Below the pieces are notes generated by a model. It saw only the letters and a list, made by a program, of their open reading frames with translations, made no database searches and was not told the origin of the DNA. The position numbers and the translations under genes are program-made. A stretch of DNA of 64,000 bases. It comes from JBCCEJ01 sp039030335. Its GTDB lineage: Bacteria; Pseudomonadota; Gammaproteobacteria; HK1. The stretch is taken from contig JBCCEJ010000009.1 of the NCBI GenBank assembly GCA_039030335.1, positions 1-64,000 of the forward strand, in the 5' to 3' direction. Below are positions 27,281 to 36,168 of this stretch, piece after piece (positions within the stretch are counted from its first letter, which is position 1; the number at the start of each line of letters is the position of its first letter).

Positions 27281-28060
27281 CTAGTAGTAGTGGCCGTGAC
27301 GGTAATCCCAGCTTACGAACGTGTCGGCAAGCTCGCTCATGATCGCGTCACACGCGAGTCCCTTGCGGATCAGAACCGGCGCAGGACTGACGTCGCGATC
27401 GCCGTTTTGCAGCGGTACCAACCGTCCCTCGCTGTCGACCATGGAAACCATCACGCCCTGCTCGTAGCGCGTGTTGACATCAGCTTCCGGCTGAATCGAG
27501 GCGACGTAGTCGTCGGCTTCGATGATCACATCGACCGAGCTCGCAATACGCTCACCGATACCGGCGACGAGGCCGCGATTGCCTTTGCCGGAAGGGTTGG
27601 CCGAACTCGCGAATGCGAGCTTACCGTGCTTGTCCCACAATTCCCGCGCCACGAGTTCGGACGGTACGCCGAACTTGATGACGAAGCAGCTCGTGTTGCG
27701 GGTATCCATCATGAGTTCCCGGGAGCCGTCGCCCGGAATCGACTCCATGCCACTTTGCTTCCAGGGCAGGATGCAGCCGAGCAGAATGTCCTGATCCCAG
27801 TGTGACTGATAGAACGCTTCTATCTCGTCATTGAGCTGAGCGACCTGACGCAGTTGCTCCATCGAACCGCAGAGCACGACCCCCGGCTTGTTGCGATTAC
27901 GCTCTTTGGCGTCGAACTTGCGCTCGAGTCCCGCCGCGTCAGTCGCCATGATGATATAGCCGACCTTCGTGGGGCTTACGATGACCCCACCGGGGGTGGA
28001 CAGGGTCTCCAGGGATTCGGTTTGCAGGCCGCCATTCCAGTGGATCTGCTTATTGCTCAT
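27281..28060 (-). CDS. Sua5/YciO/YrdC-family protein
   Basis: 259-aa protein of the YrdC domain family, whose best known members make L-threonylcarbamoyladenylate for the t6A37 modification of tRNA. It shows GGVIVSPTKVGYIIMATDAA (equivalent of the PTDTVYGL opening), ERNRNKPGVVLCGS (K-R-P block), CFVIKFGVP and the ASSANPSGKGN motif. The first motif is altered from PTDT to SPTKV, so it may be a paralogue with another task rather than the essential TsaC/Sua5. The ATG at 28058-28060 is the family start; the frame reaches 28150. Stand-alone gene. Confidence 0.8.
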   Translation of the reverse strand: MSNKQIHWNGGLQTESLETLSTPGGVIVSPTKVGYIIMATDAAGLERKFDAKERNRNKPGVVLCGSMEQLRQVAQLNDEIEAFYQSHWDQDILLGCILPWKQSGMESIPGDGSRELMMDTRNTSCFVIKFGVPSELVARELWDKHGKLAFASSANPSGKGNRGLVAGIGERIASSVDVIIEADDYVASIQPEADVNTRYEQGVMVSMVDSEGRLVPLQNGDRDVSPAPVLIRKGLACDAIMSELADTFVSWDYRHGHYY

Positions 28061-28451
28061 GGTCGCGGTTGTTCTCCGGGAAAATTCGATAGGGAGCCTC
28101 GATGGGCCGCACAATGCCGCCATGTCTCGGTTCGGTACTGCCGCCTGCATCGAAGCAGGCGGATCTTATGCAAGCGATGGCCCAAAACCAAATGATTGAC
28201 ATATGGAATCTCGGTCGGCCGGTGCAGCGGCACTCGAAAGAGCGTTCCCCGGTCAACGAATTCGATGACTTAAAGCTGGCCGGTCAGTAGCCTCAGCCCG
28301 TCGCGCGTTACCGACAGGACCTTGTGCGAAAGGTGGATGCACGGCGCGACGTTCGGAACGCGGGCTAACGGATCCAGCTATGGCCATAGCGTGAAGGTTG
28401 GTCTCGATTCGGTCGGAGAGTCTCACCATCTCGGCAAAGACACGGGTACTC
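28061..28451. other. Intergenic with a small hairpin
   Basis: A 391-base gap between two leftward genes. A perfect hairpin lies at 28141-28162 (see separate entry). A short leftward frame after the STAS gene (FAEMVRLSDRIETNLHAMAI) looks mildly protein-like but has no start or family. Confidence 0.4.
28141..28162. other. Perfect 8-bp inverted repeat, loop of 6
   Basis: CCGCCTGC, six-base loop, GCAGGCGG. No run of T follows on either strand, so it is not a canonical terminator. It lies 80 bases upstream of the YrdC-family start and could act in the leader or be an operator. Confidence 0.5.
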
Positions 28452-28841
28452 TCAGGCCTTGGGGCCACCTTCAAGCCAGATCCACGCTTCTTCTGGAGTT
28501 CTGAATACAGCGGCTTCGAGTCCCGAACTTTCGCCATAACCGGAAAAGACTCTCGCCAGCCCGAAGAGAAGGTCCTGCGGCGCCACCATCGCCAGCCGCC
28601 CCGAGAGCGGCGGTGTGTTGGCGGCGAAATACCCGACGATCTGTTGTAGCTCCGGCGTGCTCTTCGACTCTTCCGATGCGCTCAGATCTATGAACGTGTG
28701 CGGACGCAACCCCGTGCGATCGAACACATCACGGGCAAGTTCGATGCCGGCCTCGAGTTGGGCCAGTCCATCGCCGACTTGCTGGTCACCGACGGCACGA
28801 ATCATCAGTGCGCCGCGCTCGATACTGCAGTTCAACGGCAT
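28452..28841 (-). CDS. STAS/SpoIIAA-like domain protein
   Basis: 129-aa single-domain protein with the pattern of SpoIIAA-like/STAS folds: GALMIRAVGDQQVGDGLAQL, PHTFIDLSASEESKSTPELQ (the strand ending in D-x-S), GRLAMVAPQDLLFGLARVF, and a final FRTPEEAWIWLEG helix. Such proteins usually bind partners or lipids rather than catalyse. The ATG at 28839-28841 has GGAG seven bases upstream; the longer frame to 28895 has no support. It diverges from the collapsed PAS-REC gene, which hints that it once worked with that sensor. Confidence 0.7.
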   Translation of the reverse strand: MPLNCSIERGALMIRAVGDQQVGDGLAQLEAGIELARDVFDRTGLRPHTFIDLSASEESKSTPELQQIVGYFAANTPPLSGRLAMVAPQDLLFGLARVFSGYGESSGLEAAVFRTPEEAWIWLEGGPKA

Positions 28842-28995
28842 GCCGGTCTCCGGTCGCGCCCGGCCAGGCGCGAAGACAGTTTCCGCTCGGCCCAACCCAT
28901 CCGCAAGACCGGGGTCAGACGCTGAGCGGGCTCGATTCTACCGTATGGCGCCGCTTTACACGCTTGGCGACCTGCCCATCACGGCCAGACAGACT

Positions 28996-29375
28996 ATGAC
29001 AAACGACCGTGCCTACCGTGCGCTCTTCGAGTATTCACCTGACGTCATGCTCGTGATCGAGGGAGAGAGACTCGTCGATTGCAACCCGTCGGCGGTCCGA
29101 ATGCTGCGCTTCCCCAGCCGCGAAGCATTGCTACAGCAGTTTTCCGGCGCGGGCGACGGTGCCGAGGCGCTCGATGTGGCCCGCTCGATGCCAGGTATCG
29201 ACGTGCTCATCACCGACGTCGTCATGCCGAAAGTGTCGGGACCGCAACTGGCGGAGCGCCCGGCAAGAATCTTACGGCCGGTTTTGGCGACTGCTTCTCG
29301 GTATTGCGCAAACCGTTCCCCCCGAGCGCGCTGCAAGCCGAGATTCAAAAGCTCACGCAGGGCAAACTTTCCTGA
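28996..29375 (+). pseudogene. Collapsed sensor gene: PAS joined to a broken receiver
   Basis: The ATG at 28996 opens a frame with the first part of a PAS domain (YRALFEYSPDVMLVIEGERL, CNPSAVRMLRFPSREALLQ). It runs without any kinase core straight into a receiver domain (GAEALDVARSMPGIDVLITD, VVMPKVSGPQLAER). The frame then goes wrong; the true receiver end, VLRKPFPPSALQAEIQKLT, is in a different frame and stops at 29375. A full hybrid histidine kinase of this type would be several times longer, so the region has lost the HisKA/HATPase core by deletion and part of the receiver by deletion plus frameshift. It is very probably non-functional. Confidence 0.7.
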
Positions 29376-29531
29376 CCTTCCAGTCGCATCGCTCATGGCG
29401 ACCCCGGAGTGCCTTCAGGGCGGCGTTGCCAGGACGCCGGCGCCAGCTGGCTGACGGAAGCGGAAACCGCACGCCGCCGCATTTTGCATGCCGCGCTCGA
29501 ACCACCGCGGCGAAGGCGCCCCCGAGGCCAG

Positions 29532-30416
29532 CTAAACGTCACGGCCTCGCAAAACGCCGCGGCGTGCTGCCAGGGTGAGCAATCGTTCCGCGGCCTTGAG
29601 ATTGGCTTTGTTCACCGGCTTGCCGTCAACGCGGGCGGCACCAACCGGGCTCGACTGAACAGCCTGGATGACGCGTTCGGCCGCGGCGATGGCCGCGTCG
29701 GACGGAGTGAAAGCCTTGTGGATAGCATCGCGTTGGCCCAGGTCGTACAGGGCTTTACCGGTGAAGCCGAGCGCCGCTACGCGCGCCACTTCCGCGTCCA
29801 GTCCGGCAGTGTCGTCAACATCCAGAAACGGTCCGTCGATACTGTCGACGCCCGCCTCGGCAGCGGCCCGCACCAGCACGCCGCGGGCACTGCACAGGGC
29901 ATCCCAGGACATATCCGAGCCCAGTTCTCCACTCAGATCCACGCTGCCAAGGAAGAGTGCCGAGACGCGCTCACTCGCCCGCGCAACGCAAGTCGCCGAA
30001 GCGATCCCGGCCGGCGTCTCCAACAGTGGAATCAGCTCGAGCTGTGGATGATTTCCGCAGAGCAGATCGTCGACCCAGCGGACTTCCTCGGGATGCGCTA
30101 CCTTCGGAATGACGACCCCATCGGGCGGAATCCGACAGGATGCAAGGGCATCCAGGTCGCGCAGTCCATCCAAGCATCTTGGAGTGTTGATCCGCACGAC
30201 TCTGAGCGCGCCCCCCGCCGCCGGTGCGCTCGTCTGCAGATACTCCATCAGGGTCTGGCGTGCTTCGTCCTTGCGAGAGGCGACCGTACTGTCTTCGAGA
30301 TCGAACATCACCATGTCTACACCGCTGGTGACGGCGCTGTGGAACTGGTCGGTTGCGAGGGCGGCAAGTGCCAGCAGACTGCGGCGGTTACGAGATCGAA
30401 GCTGCTTCATGTTCAT
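29532..30416 (-). CDS. CitE-like HpcH/HpaI aldolase family lyase
   Basis: 294-aa TIM-barrel lyase of the citrate-lyase-beta/malyl-CoA-lyase group, expected to cleave or condense a hydroxyacyl-CoA such as malyl-, citramalyl- or methylmalyl-CoA with Mg2+. Signatures: VMFDLEDSTVASRKDEAR, VRINTPR, VVIPKVAHPEEV, IPLLETPAGIA (glutamate ligand) and ALFLGSVDLSGELG (aspartate ligand). The start is the first ATG of MNMKQLRS at 30414-30416; the second at 30410 is equally possible. It is divergent from the PrpF-family gene, and the two probably serve one pathway. Confidence 0.85.
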   Translation of the reverse strand: MNMKQLRSRNRRSLLALAALATDQFHSAVTSGVDMVMFDLEDSTVASRKDEARQTLMEYLQTSAPAAGGALRVVRINTPRCLDGLRDLDALASCRIPPDGVVIPKVAHPEEVRWVDDLLCGNHPQLELIPLLETPAGIASATCVARASERVSALFLGSVDLSGELGSDMSWDALCSARGVLVRAAAEAGVDSIDGPFLDVDDTAGLDAEVARVAALGFTGKALYDLGQRDAIHKAFTPSDAAIAAAERVIQAVQSSPVGAARVDGKPVNKANLKAAERLLTLAARRGVLRGRDV

Positions 30417-30693
30417 TGTGGATTCAATGCGGTCGGACGGCTTATTGCAGTCGATCTGAGCGCCGATCGCCATCGTCGTCAGTGGGTCGGGCTGTACCTC
30501 GGCGCACATCGATTGCGCCGCGCCGTCGTCGCACGGTTCGCCGGGCCCGTGCGATGCGGTACGCTGCGGAGGGGCGAGGGCTCACGAGAGACGCATCCGC
30601 TGAGGCAAACCCATCCGGCGAGGTGCGACAGTTTGATTCGGTGCGTGGACCGTTCTAAGGTCCGCGGTCAGCACTGCCCAGGTTCGCATTTAG

Positions 30694-31863
30694 ATGTCCC
30701 AGCTACAGGCGCTTCCCAATGCCGCCCGCTGCATGATCATTCGCGGCGGCACGAGCAAAGGCGTTTATCTGAACGAAGATGCGCTGCCGAGTGAGCCAAC
30801 GGCTCGTCAGCAGGCATTGCTCGCGATTTTTGGCTCGCCCGACAAACGCCAGATCGACGGACTTGGCGGGGCTGATCCACTGACGAGCAAGACCTGCATC
30901 ATCGGGCCGCCGCCAGCGGTTGAGGCCCGGGAGAGAGGCGCTGAGCTCACGTACACGTTCGGACAGGTTGAGATCGATACACCATCGGTAGATTTCAGGA
31001 GCCTCTGCGGCAATCTGACGGCAGGTGTTGGTGCCTATGCGCTGTGGCAGGGGCTGGTAGAACCTGTAGCGCCGGTCACTACGGTGCGTATCTACAACAC
31101 CAATCTCCGGCGCATGCTGACGTGCGAAGTTCCGGTGCGCGATGGCGAACCGCTCGAACGAGGTGACTATGTCATCCCTGGTGTGCCCGGTAGCGGCGCG
31201 AAGATTCTGGTGGATTTCGCCGACACGGCAGGCGCCGCGACGGGGGCCTTGTTGCCAACCGGAAAGCCCCGCGAGGAATTGGACGTACCGGGCATTGGCG
31301 CGCTGGAGGTATCACTGGTTGATACCGGCAACGCCCATGTGTTCGTACGCGCAGCCGATCTGGGGCTCGCCGGAACCGAAACGGTCGAGGCGATCGATGG
31401 CAATCCAGAGTTGCGCGCTTGCCTGGAGCGAATTCGGGCGCTCGGGGGCGCGCGCATGGGCATGATAAGAAACCCGGCCGCAAGCGCTTCCGAAAGCCCG
31501 GCCACGCCGCTGATAGCGATGGTGGCCCCGCCCGCCGATTACCGGATCGGAAACGGGCCTGAGCAGGTACGCGCGGACCAATGCGATTTCGTCGCTCGGC
31601 TGATGTTCATGCAACAGATGCACAAAGCCTATGCCGGTACGTCAACGGTATGTACCGGGGTTGCGAGCCGCATTCCCGGCACACTCGTGCACGAAGTCTG
31701 CCGCGGTACTGATGAGACATGCGCGGAGGTGCGCATTGGCCATCCGGCCGGGGTTATTGAGACGGAGAGCCGCGTCACGAATACGGCCACAGGGCTCGTT
31801 GTGGAACGGGCAACTCTGGGGCGAACAGCCCGGCGCATCATGAGCGGCACGGTATACTTCTGA
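30694..31863 (+). CDS. PrpF-family cis-trans isomerase/tautomerase
   Basis: 389-aa member of the PrpF family (diaminopimelate-epimerase-like fold), which includes 2-methylaconitate isomerase, 4-oxalomesaconate tautomerase and methylitaconate isomerase. Visible signatures are CMIIRGGTSKGVYL near residues 13-26, IDGLGGADPLTSKTCII near 54-70, DFRSLCGNLTAGVGAYAL with the conserved Cys-Gly-Asn, and a C-terminal RTARRIMSGTVYF, which is strongly conserved in the family. The ATG at 30694 gives the usual N-terminus. Divergent from a CitE-like lyase, suggesting a unit for an unsaturated di- or tricarboxylate. Confidence 0.92.
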   Translation: MSQLQALPNAARCMIIRGGTSKGVYLNEDALPSEPTARQQALLAIFGSPDKRQIDGLGGADPLTSKTCIIGPPPAVEARERGAELTYTFGQVEIDTPSVDFRSLCGNLTAGVGAYALWQGLVEPVAPVTTVRIYNTNLRRMLTCEVPVRDGEPLERGDYVIPGVPGSGAKILVDFADTAGAATGALLPTGKPREELDVPGIGALEVSLVDTGNAHVFVRAADLGLAGTETVEAIDGNPELRACLERIRALGGARMGMIRNPAASASESPATPLIAMVAPPADYRIGNGPEQVRADQCDFVARLMFMQQMHKAYAGTSTVCTGVASRIPGTLVHEVCRGTDETCAEVRIGHPAGVIETESRVTNTATGLVVERATLGRTARRIMSGTVYF

Positions 31864-31916
31864 AGGCCTCGGCGCGGCGTCTGATGACGCCATCTCAATC
31901 GGCAACGGCGCTCCGG

Positions 31917-32520
31917 CTAACGAGGACGAGGCCCCCCGAGCAGCGCCCTGTCGAGACGACCGGGTCTTACGCGCGTCGGCCGGGCTCCGTCGGCATGCGG
32001 CGGACGCCGCGCTCGATCGCTGCTCTGATCCGCGGCGAGGCAGAACCATTTAGCCGCGTTGCCGCGGTTTCTCTGCACACCCTCGCCGCGGTAGTACAAG
32101 GTGCCTGAAGCTATCTGAGCCCTCACGAATCCCTGCGCCGCGGCACGCCGATACCAGCTCGCCGCCATCGTATGGCTTTTCCGGACAGTGGTGCCTTTGT
32201 AGAAGGCGTGCGCCACGTTGAATTGCGCAGAGGCGAACCTTTGTTCAGCTGACTTTCGCCGCCAGCGCAAGACTTCTGCGGGATCGTATCGCGCAGCCTC
32301 GTCATTGCCTTGGGCACCGTACACCGCGCCAACCAGGAACTGTCCCTTGGCATGCCCGTTTTCGGCGGCACGCAACCACCAGAAGAAGGCCCGCTCAAGA
32401 CTCTGCCCGACACCTTCACCTCCGAAGTACATCACCCCGAGTGCATCTCGCGTGCCCGCATGTCCGGGTTCGGATCAGCCGTGCAAACTTGCGAAAGCGG
32501 TCTCTGAATCGCCACGTGCG
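31917..32520 (-). pseudogene. Sel1-repeat protein gene with a frameshift near its start
   Basis: From a GTG at 32435 the frame encodes three to four Sel1-like helical repeats: GEGVGQSLERAFFWWLRAAE, AQFNVAHAFYKGTTVRK, ASWYRRAAAQGFVRAQIASG, LYYRGEGVQRNRGNAAKWFC. Reading left-to-right upstream, the first repeat should begin DPNPDMRAR-DALGVMYFGG, but TADPNPDMRARE is in one frame and DALGVMYF in another, and a TGA closes the latter 12 codons upstream. The C-terminus also degenerates into Arg/Pro-rich sequence after LAADQ. Sel1 proteins are usually exported scaffolds; this one probably cannot be made in full. A sequencing error is the alternative. Confidence 0.5.
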
Positions 32521-33201
32521 TGTGCCCCTTCGGCCGCCCGCGGGCCGATATGCGGGGCACCGCCGCGAGCGAGTGCGTCGCAGGTACCCGGCTAAGCAAC
32601 GCACGGGATGCGGGACTCGACACACCGTGACGAAGTGGCCAGATCGTGTAAGTGCCGCAGCCCGAATACCAGACCGATGTTGCCGCCAAAGACTGCAACG
32701 CTTTGACCGTGGTGATGGATGAGGCCTGGCCGCGACTCAGTCTCCAGGACCACTGCAGTACGTCTAATCTCGGTTGCGATCGACTCACAGTCGAGCGGGT
32801 CGCCCATGGTCTCCAATCGCTCAATTTGCCGGGCGCCGGCTCCCTTGACGGAAGAGGAGTGGACGCAATTCAGCGCAATCGATCAGCCCGTACTCGTTGC
32901 CGCAGTTGAAGAGCACTGCAGCTGGTTCGAAGCACCGTTAACGGCGTTCGAGCCGGAACAGGTCGACGTGGTGCTGTTCGTCACAATAACCGAGACGGAC
33001 GGAATCTCCACCGTGAGCGGCATCATGCGCCTGCGCTCAAAACGCCTTATCGGAGACGACGGTAGCCGCGAGGTCGGTGACCGGCAGAGGACATCGGGGG
33101 TGCCACCGGCAGTTCACAAAGTGTGGCAGCGTCCGACCCGGCAGCCCGGAACTGCCGGCACGCCGAATGGTCTTGGTGGCGTACGCACGGGCCACGGACC
33201 G
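32521..33201. other. Gap with weak coding signals
   Basis: No clear gene. A rightward stretch at about 32836-33060 reads LTEEEWTQFSAIDQPVLVAA, AFEPEQVDVVLFVTITETDG with good codon bias but no start. A leftward 74-codon frame from a TTG at 32816 (ATG at 32807 preceded by GGAGA) reads DPLDCESIATEIRRTAVVLE, VFGGNIGLVFGLRHLHDLAT. Both may be remnants; neither matches a family I know. Confidence 0.3.
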
Positions 33202-34854
33202 TTACGCTCGGCAAGCAGTTTCGCTCAACGGGTGCGGGTCATGTCGTTCGAGCGATGTGCCAGCGACAGGTGCACTTCTCACCACCTTGGCGGCATCGAT
33301 GAGACGCAGGCTGTCTTCGGCAAAGGCCGCACCGGCTTCGGTGAAGAAGTTGAACACTTCGTCAATGCCGTAGTTCAGCAATGCCTCGCGCTCGTCTTCG
33401 TAGCGCGCGATCGCGGCGATCGGCCCGGCGTAGCCTGCCGCCTTGAGCTGCTCGGCAATATTTCGGCAGTCTTCGATCGATGCGACTGCCAACAACACAA
33501 GGCTCATCGCTGAGACGTCTATCGAATCCCAGACATCAGCGCTTTCCGCGTCTGCGGCGAACACGTGCATCCCCTGTGCTACCTGGGCAGCGATGCGCTC
33601 GCGGTCGGCGTCCATGCCCCAGACCCTGTCTCCTACAGAGTCATGGAGCGCCCGGAACGCCCCGAGGCCCACCCGGCCCGTACCGATGACCAGGATCTCC
33701 GCACTCGACGGACGGTAAACCTGATCCCCTGGCAGCGGAGTCGCATGCTCCCAGCCGCGTAGCGGCAACTTGTATCGCGTGTACACCCGGTGTGCGAAAC
33801 GATAGACCAGGGCAGTTATCGCAAAAGAAAGCGATACCGCCAGCGCAAGCACAACCAGCCAATCCTGTGTAAGCCAGCCTGCTTTGACGCACACGAACAC
33901 TACGATGAGGCCGAATTCACTGTAGTTGCTCAGCACGAGGCTCGAGAGAAAGCTGGTACGCGCCCGCAAACGCAACTTGATGCTGATCACGAAGAACAGT
34001 GCGATCTTGACGGCCAGCACTGCACAAAGCGCGACGGCGGCGAACACCATTTCCCAATCGGGCAGCGCCGACAAACCGATGGACAGAAAAAATCCGACCA
34101 GGAACAGGTCTTTGAAGCTCATCAGCGACTTAGCGAGTTCACTCGCCTTTCTGTCACCGCTAAGAAGCATCCCGAGTACCAGAGCGCCCAAGTCACCCTT
34201 TACACCCAACGCAGAGAATAATTCGTAGCCGCCCAGGGCGAACAGAAAGCCGGTCAGCGGTAACAACTCGCCATGGCCGGATTGATGAAGAAGTTTCGAT
34301 AGCAGCGGGCGCGCAAACACCAGGCCCAGCAAGCCCACAGCCCAGGGAGACGGTAGTTTTCCAGTCGCCGCCACGAGGAACAGGACGGCGACAATGTCCT
34401 GCATCACGAGAATACCGACGGCAAGCCTGCCGTGACGCGACCGGATCTCGCCGTTTTCTTCGAGAATCTTGATTATGCAGACAGTACTGCTGAAGCTGAG
34501 AGCGAACGCGAGCAGCGCCGCTGTGCGCAAGTCCACGCCCGCAAACAATGGCAAGGCGACCACCGACAGCACGACCAGAATGCCGGTGACGACCGCCGTC
34601 CACAGAACCATGTGCATCAGAGTGCCGGCCCATACCTCACGTTTCAGCAGGTCGCGCGCATCCAGCTTCAGCCCAATGGTGAACAGCATCAGCGTGATGC
34701 CGAGATTCGCAAGCGCCTCCAGAGTGTCGTTCGGCTGAACGCCCACTACGTTCAGTGCAAAGCCGGCTGCGAGAAAGCCGATCAACGGAGGCAGACCGGC
34801 CAACTTCACAAAGAAGCCGCAGACGAAGGCAAAGACTATCCAGGCAAATTCCAT
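33202..34854 (-). CDS. CPA2-family cation:proton antiporter with TrkA-N domain (KefB/YbaL-like)
   Basis: 550-aa inner-membrane antiporter. Residues 1 to about 380 contain some 12 hydrophobic segments including LGITLMLFTIGLKLDARDL and ALSFSSTVCIIKILEENGEI, the latter holding the CPA2 S/T-rich substrate region and conserved acidic residues. A cytosolic TrkA-N NAD-binding domain follows (EILVIGTGRVGLGAFRALHD to about 510), with the GxGxxG nucleotide motif. It should exchange K+ or Na+ for H+ under nucleotide control, like KefB/KefC/YbaL. It starts at the ATG at 34852-34854. No KefF/KefG-type ancillary gene adjoins it. Confidence 0.93.
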   Translation of the reverse strand: MEFAWIVFAFVCGFFVKLAGLPPLIGFLAAGFALNVVGVQPNDTLEALANLGITLMLFTIGLKLDARDLLKREVWAGTLMHMVLWTAVVTGILVVLSVVALPLFAGVDLRTAALLAFALSFSSTVCIIKILEENGEIRSRHGRLAVGILVMQDIVAVLFLVAATGKLPSPWAVGLLGLVFARPLLSKLLHQSGHGELLPLTGFLFALGGYELFSALGVKGDLGALVLGMLLSGDRKASELAKSLMSFKDLFLVGFFLSIGLSALPDWEMVFAAVALCAVLAVKIALFFVISIKLRLRARTSFLSSLVLSNYSEFGLIVVFVCVKAGWLTQDWLVVLALAVSLSFAITALVYRFAHRVYTRYKLPLRGWEHATPLPGDQVYRPSSAEILVIGTGRVGLGAFRALHDSVGDRVWGMDADRERIAAQVAQGMHVFAADAESADVWDSIDVSAMSLVLLAVASIEDCRNIAEQLKAAGYAGPIAAIARYEDEREALLNYGIDEVFNFFTEAGAAFAEDSLRLIDAAKVVRSAPVAGTSLERHDPHPLSETACRA

Positions 34855-35265
34855 CGCTAAACTCGAGAGGTGCTCAAATCAGAAGGCATCGCCAGTGATT
34901 GAGAAATTACACGAACCGATCGACCAGGGCCGTCGGCTCGTGCTGACCGCTATCACAGAGTGCGATGCACCATCGATCCGCGTCATCGCCGCGAGACAAT
35001 CCCTGGTTGTGTCGGCGGTGTAGTGGAAACTCCGCCCCCATTTGCCGGCGCGTTCGCAAAAAGCGACCACTATCGGCAAAGTGAAGCGGCCGATAGGGCC
35101 GCAATGAAACGGTGACTGCGTCTTAGCGGCTTCGTTGAGTGGCCAGCGTATGAGACCGTCCATCACACAAACTCATAGAGAATTGCAGCTCGTTTTTGGA
35201 ATATCGGCCATATGGGCGGCAACTGAAAATTGCGGACGCTGCCAGCGGGCTGCTAAGGGGGCTGG
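34855..35265. other. Intergenic, nothing firm
   Basis: A 411-base gap. Frames on the minus strand (for example FHCGPIGRFTLPIVVAFCER) mix protein-like and random parts in two frames, so a small decayed gene is possible, but no family is apparent. Confidence 0.35.
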
Positions 35266-36114
35266 TTAAACGCGCGCGGCGGCCGCGACGGGAGTACAGC
35301 CAACCTGCTGGTCCGCAACTTCGATGTGAGCGGGCGAAATCGCGGCCGCAAGATCCCCGCTGCCTAGCAGCGCACCACCCCCAGGAGCAAAAGCGCGCAG
35401 GTTGAGACTCTGTAGAATCTGGCGCGTAGTGGCAACCGCGGCGGACAGGGTCGGTAGCCCCGACACTCGCTCTATCAGTTCAATCGAGGCGAGCGAGGGC
35501 ATTTGGACACAGGCGGACGCCACGATCGCATCCACTCCATTGAGATCCAGTTTCCGCCAGAGCTCGGCCGGTGCGGTCGGAGGACGCGCGGCTACGGCAA
35601 GATTGTCCGGGATCTCCAAGGCCAGGACGTCCTGAACCTCGACGCCTTCATGTTCAATATACTGCGCGACCAGTCTGGCCAGGGGGCGCACGTATGGACA
35701 GATGATCGAGGTCTTTTTGACACCCATTTCTTTCAGGCTCTCGACGAGCGCACCAGCAGAATTCAGCACGGGGGTAGGACACCCGTTTTCGACCGCGGCA
35801 TCCCTTAGTCGCGCTGCGGATTGGCGGTGGTACCCCTTGCCCATCGACATGATCGCCACCAGACACGCATAGGCCTGCACATCCACCGCTGCGTCGGACA
35901 ATTCGACTGCGCATTTGATGCTGGCTGCATCCATCGCCTCCAGTTCTTCTTTGACTACCGACTTCATTCGCATGCGCGAGGAGTGAAATGTGAACCTGTC
36001 TGGCAACACGGCTTCGCGTGCCTTCAGCAATGCTGGAATTTCCGTTTCCATCGTCACGTTCGAACTCGGGACGATCAGGCCAATACGTCGAGGCGGGCTC
36101 ATCAGGTTTGTCAT
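35266..36114 (-). CDS. Maleate cis-trans isomerase-like Asp/Glu racemase-family protein
   Basis: 282-aa member of the Asp/Glu racemase superfamily closest in look to maleate isomerase and arylmalonate decarboxylase. It shows IGLIVPSSNVTMETEIPALL near residues 11-30, the first catalytic Cys in AYACLVAIMSMGKGYH, and the second in VDAIVASACVQMPSLASIEL, both intact. It would convert maleate to fumarate or act on a related cis-diacid. The ATG at 36112-36114 has GAGGA seven bases upstream. It is divergent from a GntR regulator with a palindromic operator between them, so it is probably controlled by that regulator. Confidence 0.85.
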   Translation of the reverse strand: MTNLMSPPRRIGLIVPSSNVTMETEIPALLKAREAVLPDRFTFHSSRMRMKSVVKEELEAMDAASIKCAVELSDAAVDVQAYACLVAIMSMGKGYHRQSAARLRDAAVENGCPTPVLNSAGALVESLKEMGVKKTSIICPYVRPLARLVAQYIEHEGVEVQDVLALEIPDNLAVAARPPTAPAELWRKLDLNGVDAIVASACVQMPSLASIELIERVSGLPTLSAAVATTRQILQSLNLRAFAPGGGALLGSGDLAAAISPAHIEVADQQVGCTPVAAAARV

Positions 36115-36135
36115 GAAAAAATCCTCATGTCATCC

Positions 36136-36149
36136 ATATGGATCCATAT
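36136..36149. promoter_or_regulatory. Perfect palindrome, candidate GntR operator
   Basis: ATATGGATCCATAT is a perfect 14-base palindrome in the 54-base AT-rich space between the divergent isomerase and GntR genes; an overlapping ATCCATATGGAT is also palindromic. A TATAAT at 36147-36152 overlaps its right end, so a bound protein would cover the -10 region of the rightward gene. FadR-subfamily GntR proteins bind such short dyads. Binding is inferred. Confidence 0.6.
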
Positions 36150-36168
36150 AATATTTCAATTGATTCAT

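Noticed and set aside
29409..30794. 461-codon rightward frame opposite the CitE-like gene
   Set aside because: Antisense to a gene with clear aldolase motifs; composition is Arg/His-rich and not protein-like.
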